This document shows positions 60,383 to 64,000 of a DNA stretch of 64,000 nucleotides, one piece after another. The position numbers were made by a program, and so were the translations under genes. The notes below the pieces were generated by a model. It was not told where the DNA came from. It made no database searches and saw nothing but the letters and a program-made list of their open reading frames with translations. The stretch covers positions 1,736,001-1,800,000 of the forward strand of contig JAFEKR010000005.1 in assembly GCA_019022495.1 (NCBI GenBank). Reading direction: 5' to 3'. Every line of letters starts with the position of its first letter. Position 1 is the stretch's first letter. Source of the DNA: Epichloe hybrida (lineage: Eukaryota > Ascomycota > Sordariomycetes > Hypocreales > Clavicipitaceae).

Positions 60383-63300
60383 ATGCTGGCTACATCATCA
60401 CCCGTCACCTTTCCACAAAGCTCGCCCACCACAGCTCCCAAGCGCGCGACACCACACGATGCTGAACCGGCGAAACCGAGGCCGAAGCAAAAAATTGCCG
60501 GGCCCTTTATAGTCGAAGATGATGAATCAGACGACGACGACTTTCAAATCCAGGATGTCAGTCACATTTTGAAGAAGCGCATGCTTCAACATCCTTCCAA
60601 GACTAGTGATGACGCTCCTCCAGTCGTGGGTGAAGAGACTGCCATGGGAAACGATGAAGCCGAGCCTCAGACAATGCAGACAGAGAGTATCTGGTCGTTT
60701 CCTGGGCTGGACAACTCCCGTAGCTGGTCGACTGGTGGATCCTTGTTTTTCGGGTCGATTCTCGAGAGCACTGCTCCACCAAGCTATACGGCCAAAACGT
60801 GCTGTGGCAAGTCAGCGGCCATTAGACAACGAAAAGCGTCGGCTGTTGTTTCTTACGAATCAATCGTGGCAGCACGATCGCGAACGAAGGAGGGAAGGGC
60901 CAAGCGAAGTTACTACGGCATCAACATACACGAATTGATCGATAGTGCGGCCAAGGACATCGCCAACAAGCCGCGCGCAGTCCCGAGCGAAACCGACTGC
61001 CCCATAGTGTCGATTGAGGCTCCTGCAAAAGGCGTCAAGGCAAAGAAGTCTCTTCTCTGGACTGAAAAGTACCGTGCTAGGAAATTCGTGGACTTGTGCG
61101 GCGATGACAGCACCAACCGACACGTGCTGCGCTGGCTTAAGCGATGGGACCCTGTCGTGTTTCCCGGCCTAGTCAAGGCAAAGTCCTTTGTCGCGCGAAG
61201 GTCGGGCTTGAAACAACAAGGGGAAGAAGAGAAGCCGCACCGGAAGATATTGATGCTCACTGGTCCTCCGGGCTTGGGAAAGACGACACTAGCTCATGTA
61301 TGCGCGAAGCAGGCAGGATACGAGGTTCTCGAAGTGAATGCCAGTGATGACCGAAGTCGCGATGTGGTCAGGAATAGAATACGCACGAGTCTGGGAACAG
61401 AAAGCGTAAAGAATGTTGTCAATAACAGGAATAGTGATGGGTCTCACAAAATGGCCAAGCCAGTATGTGTCGTCGTCGATGAGGTCGACGGCGCAGTGTC
61501 TGGGTCAGGGGCATCCGGAGAAGGTGGCTTCGTCAAAGCCTTGATTGACCTGGCTCTCACAGACCAGAAGAACGCTGCCGAGCCGTCGGGCTCTGCGGAT
61601 GAAGGCAACCGAAAGAAGAAAAAGGGCGATGACTTTCGGCTGCTGCGGCCACTGATCCTGATCTGCAATGATGTCTACCACCCTTCACTGCGACCTCTTC
61701 GACAGTCAAATCTAGCGGAGATCATCCATGTTGGCAGACCTTCTCTTGATGCGGTCGTTGGCAGAGTCAAGACGGTATTCGAAAAGGAAGGTATTCCATG
61801 CGACAAGGATGCGGCGAGGAAGCTCTGCGAAGCGGCATGGGGCATGACAAGCGGCATCGACGCGAAACGCGGCGCAGAGAGCACAGTCGAAGGTGATTTG
61901 CGCGGCGTCATGGTCGTAGGCGAATGGGTTGCCGGACGCTTTCGATCCTCTCGTGGAGGTGTCAACCAGCGACTATCTCGTCAGTGGATCGAGAGCAACA
62001 TCCTTCGCGACCTCTCTAGCGGTGCCGCCGGAGCAAGGGGTCTTGGACGAGGCAACGTCCGAGACATCATTCAGCGACTGTTCCAAGAAGGCGGAGGCTT
62101 CCCCAAACAGGCCATGAACCTGAGCGAGTCCAAAACGCAACACGAACAGCCCCGGGCTGAACTCGGGTTCGGAGAGCAGCAAAAGAAGCACGCCATGGAT
62201 CGCCTGCGTCAAATGATTGAAACGAGCGGCGAAATCAGCACCATCATGACGGAGGTATTTGCCGAGTATCCCAGTCGTGAGTTCAACGATGACATGTACC
62301 TCAACAAGCCCAACCAAGCGTACGACTGGCTTCATTTCCATGATGCATGCCAATCACGACTTTGGGCGAGCCAAGACTGGGAACTCGCTCCGTACCTGAG
62401 CCAGCCCATCCTGGCATGCCACCATCTCTTTGCCTCGCCAAAGAGGCACTACGCGGGCACTGGGGGCTACGAGAAGCGCTGGGGCGGTGTCAGTGGCGCG
62501 CAAGAGACGGAAGACGGCAGCGAGCCAGTGCCCTTCTCCGGCCCTCGGGCAGACTACCAGGCTCGTGAGGCAGAGAAGCAGACCCGATCTCAACTCCAAG
62601 CGTTGCAGGCACAGCTCAGCCCGACGCTCACACGATCATTCCGCAGCCCCGAAGACATGGCCACCGAGTTTCTCCCGTACCTGATACGTCTTGTGTCTCC
62701 CGATGTGAAGCCCGTCGTCGTCGGGGGCAGTCAGGGCTCAATAGCCAGCGTGCGCAAGGAGAGCGAAAAAGCCAAGGTGAAGAGAGCCAGTGAAGTTCTC
62801 GCCGAGACGGGCATCACACTGCAAAGGGGCAGAATTGAAAGCGAAGCAGTTGGCGCGCGGGGACCGCAATACGTCTATCGATTAGAACCGTACGTCTTAT
62901 ATCCAAGTCTTCCCCTCGGGGTATTTCTTCCATTTTCCCTCTTCATTTTCCCGTGCTGTTTCCGTCCGCCTTTCTCCACCCTCTTTTTGTTCAAAGCCCC
63001 ATCGATTCATGACATCTAACAAGATAAACCCAAAAAAATTCAGTGATCTTGACTCCCTGTGCACTTTCGAAACAAGCACGCTCCCCGCCTCCCTTGCCCC
63101 GACGCGCTTCGCCGTCCGCCAGGTCCTCGACCAAGAACTCCATCGCACCATTGCCCTGCGCGAGAACACTGCCCGCCAAGCGCGTTTCCAAGCCGGCGCC
63201 CTGCCGGGCACGAAACATGTTCCCCGGGCGTCCCTGGCGTTGGCGCAGGACAAGGACAGGAAAAAGGATGCGATTGTCGTGAAGAAGGACTTCTTCGGAC

Positions 63301-63476
63301 GCATCATCGAGGCGCAGCCCTTGGCGGCGGCGGCGGCGGCGGCGGCGGAACTAGATGCGCGCAGCGGGAAGGGGGTGGTCAAGGAGGAGAATAAGGTGTG
63401 GGTGACGTATCATGAGGGGTTGAACAATGCGGTCAGGAAGTCTGTTTCGTTGAAGGATTTCCTGAGAGTTCTTTGA
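60383..63476 (+). CDS. CTF18: Ctf18, alternative RFC clamp-loader subunit
   Basis: Large subunit of the Ctf18-RFC complex, which loads PCNA, supports sister-chromatid cohesion and works with leading-strand polymerase. Exons 60383-62889 and 63044-63476 (154-bp intron, phase 2) give 979 residues. An acidic, disordered N-terminus is followed by the RFC box LLWTEKYRARKFVDLCGDD, Walker A GPPGLGKTT (near residue 294), the EVNASDDRS box, Walker B CVVVDEVDGA (near 366) and sensor-1 region PLILICNDVYHPSLRPLR. The C-terminal third (YLNKPNQAYDWLHFHD) is typical of Ctf18 and not of Rfc1, Rad24 or Elg1. Exon 2 has an alanine run (GCG repeat near 63324-63350). It is divergent from NAM9 and converges with the dehydrogenase gene. 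Confidence 0.95.
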
Positions 63477-63686
63477 GAATGGGAAGCGGGATATCATTGG
63501 GATTGAAGGTGATGTCTGGGTCGACTTTGAGATGAGCACAAGTTGTAATATGAATACAATGGATGGATGGATGACCGATTTTCCATGGAGGGAGGGCATG
63601 CTGGTGGTAGCTGGTATTTACACGATTTTACACAGGCATCCATCTCGTGACAAAGTTTCTTCTTGCAAAAAAAAAAAGTACGACAA

Positions 63687-64000
63687 CTACAACTTTGCCC
63701 TTCTCTGCGCCGGCGGCACAAGCGCATCGTAAACACTGTGCGACAGCGCATCCACAGGCGTGGAATTAGAATGCACAAACAGAGCCTTTGCGTCGACGAG
63801 GCTGGGGTTCAAGTCCTGGACGCTCGCGCAGCCAATCAACCTCATGTCCATCTCCATCTCGTCCTTGAGCAACTGCATGGCTCTCTCGACGCCCTCCTGG
63901 CCGTAGGCGCCCATGGCGTACAGGAAGGGGCGGCCGATGCCCACGCCCCTGGCCCCGAGACAGAGCGCCTTGATGACGTCGGTGGCGCGACGGACGCCGC
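63687..64000 (-). CDS. FMN-dependent alpha-hydroxy acid dehydrogenase, partial
   Basis: C-terminal 104 codons of a protein of the FMN-dependent alpha-hydroxy acid dehydrogenase family; the 5' part lies beyond the window. The frame begins in [20 protein letters not shown] with [20 protein letters not shown], the C-terminal FMN-phosphate part of the TIM barrel. It continues through a helix ending in [18 protein letters not shown], as in fungal cytochrome b2 (L-lactate dehydrogenase, CYB2-like). Whether the missing N-terminus carries a cytochrome b5 haem domain cannot be seen, so lactate versus glycolate specificity stays open. It converges with CTF18 at 210 bp. Confidence 0.88.
   Translation of the reverse strand, partial: GVRRATDVIKALCLGARGVGIGRPFLYAMGAYGQEGVERAMQLLKDEMEMDMRLIGCASVQDLNPSLVDAKALFVHSNSTPVDALSHSVYDALVPPAQRRAKL

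Overview
This window is nuclear DNA from a filamentous ascomycete, most likely a sordariomycete of the order Hypocreales. Genes carry short GT-AG introns (about 50-150 bp) with fungal-type splice sites, have long intergenic spacers, and encode filamentous-fungal proteins such as an XYR1/XlnR xylanase regulator, a Cdc3-type septin, and the alpha and beta subunits of the fungal fatty acid synthase. Assignment below order level is not supported by what I can see.

Layout, left to right. A Cdc3/AspB-type septin lies on the minus strand at 1.3-3.2 kb. A divergent pair follows: ferrochelatase (minus) and Ku70 (plus), 6.4-10.2 kb. Next is an unnamed Zn2Cys6 protein with the zinc cluster in mid-protein (plus, 10.6-13.8 kb). 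It converges on a PPR-type, probably mitochondrial protein gene (minus, 14.0-16.1 kb) whose 3' end carries an exact 237-bp tandem duplication and an 11-bp frameshifting deletion. LSM4 (plus, 16.5-17.2 kb) seems to start with an exon that is only the ATG. FAS2 (minus, 17.9-23.6 kb) and FAS1 (plus, 27.0-33.3 kb) are divergent around a 3.3-kb spacer that contains a 270-bp TA-flanked terminal-inverted-repeat element. Then come guanine deaminase (plus), a bZIP protein with a 17-residue repeat (minus), XYR1 (minus, 41.4-44.5 kb), a 7.5-kb stretch with no recognisable gene, a NirA-like Zn2Cys6 regulator (minus, 51.9-54.7 kb), mitochondrial ribosomal protein Nam9/uS4m (minus), the clamp loader Ctf18 (plus), and the C-terminus of a cytochrome-b2-type FMN dehydrogenase cut by the window end.

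Most genes are housekeeping: fatty acid synthesis, haem synthesis, DNA repair and replication, mRNA decay/splicing, mitochondrial translation. FAS1 and FAS2 make the two chains of one enzyme and probably share regulation across their spacer. The accessory signal is in the non-coding DNA: a MITE-like element, a degraded dispersed repeat with one copy at 5.4 kb and another at 48.3 kb, and many copies of short ACTCCGTA/AATCCGTA motifs in the gene-poor 45-51 kb stretch. I found no new multi-gene defence or metabolic system. The best leads are the duplicated and frameshifted PPR gene, the inverted-repeat element between the FAS genes, and a 27-nt in-frame alternative splice acceptor beside the phosphopantetheine serine of FAS2.
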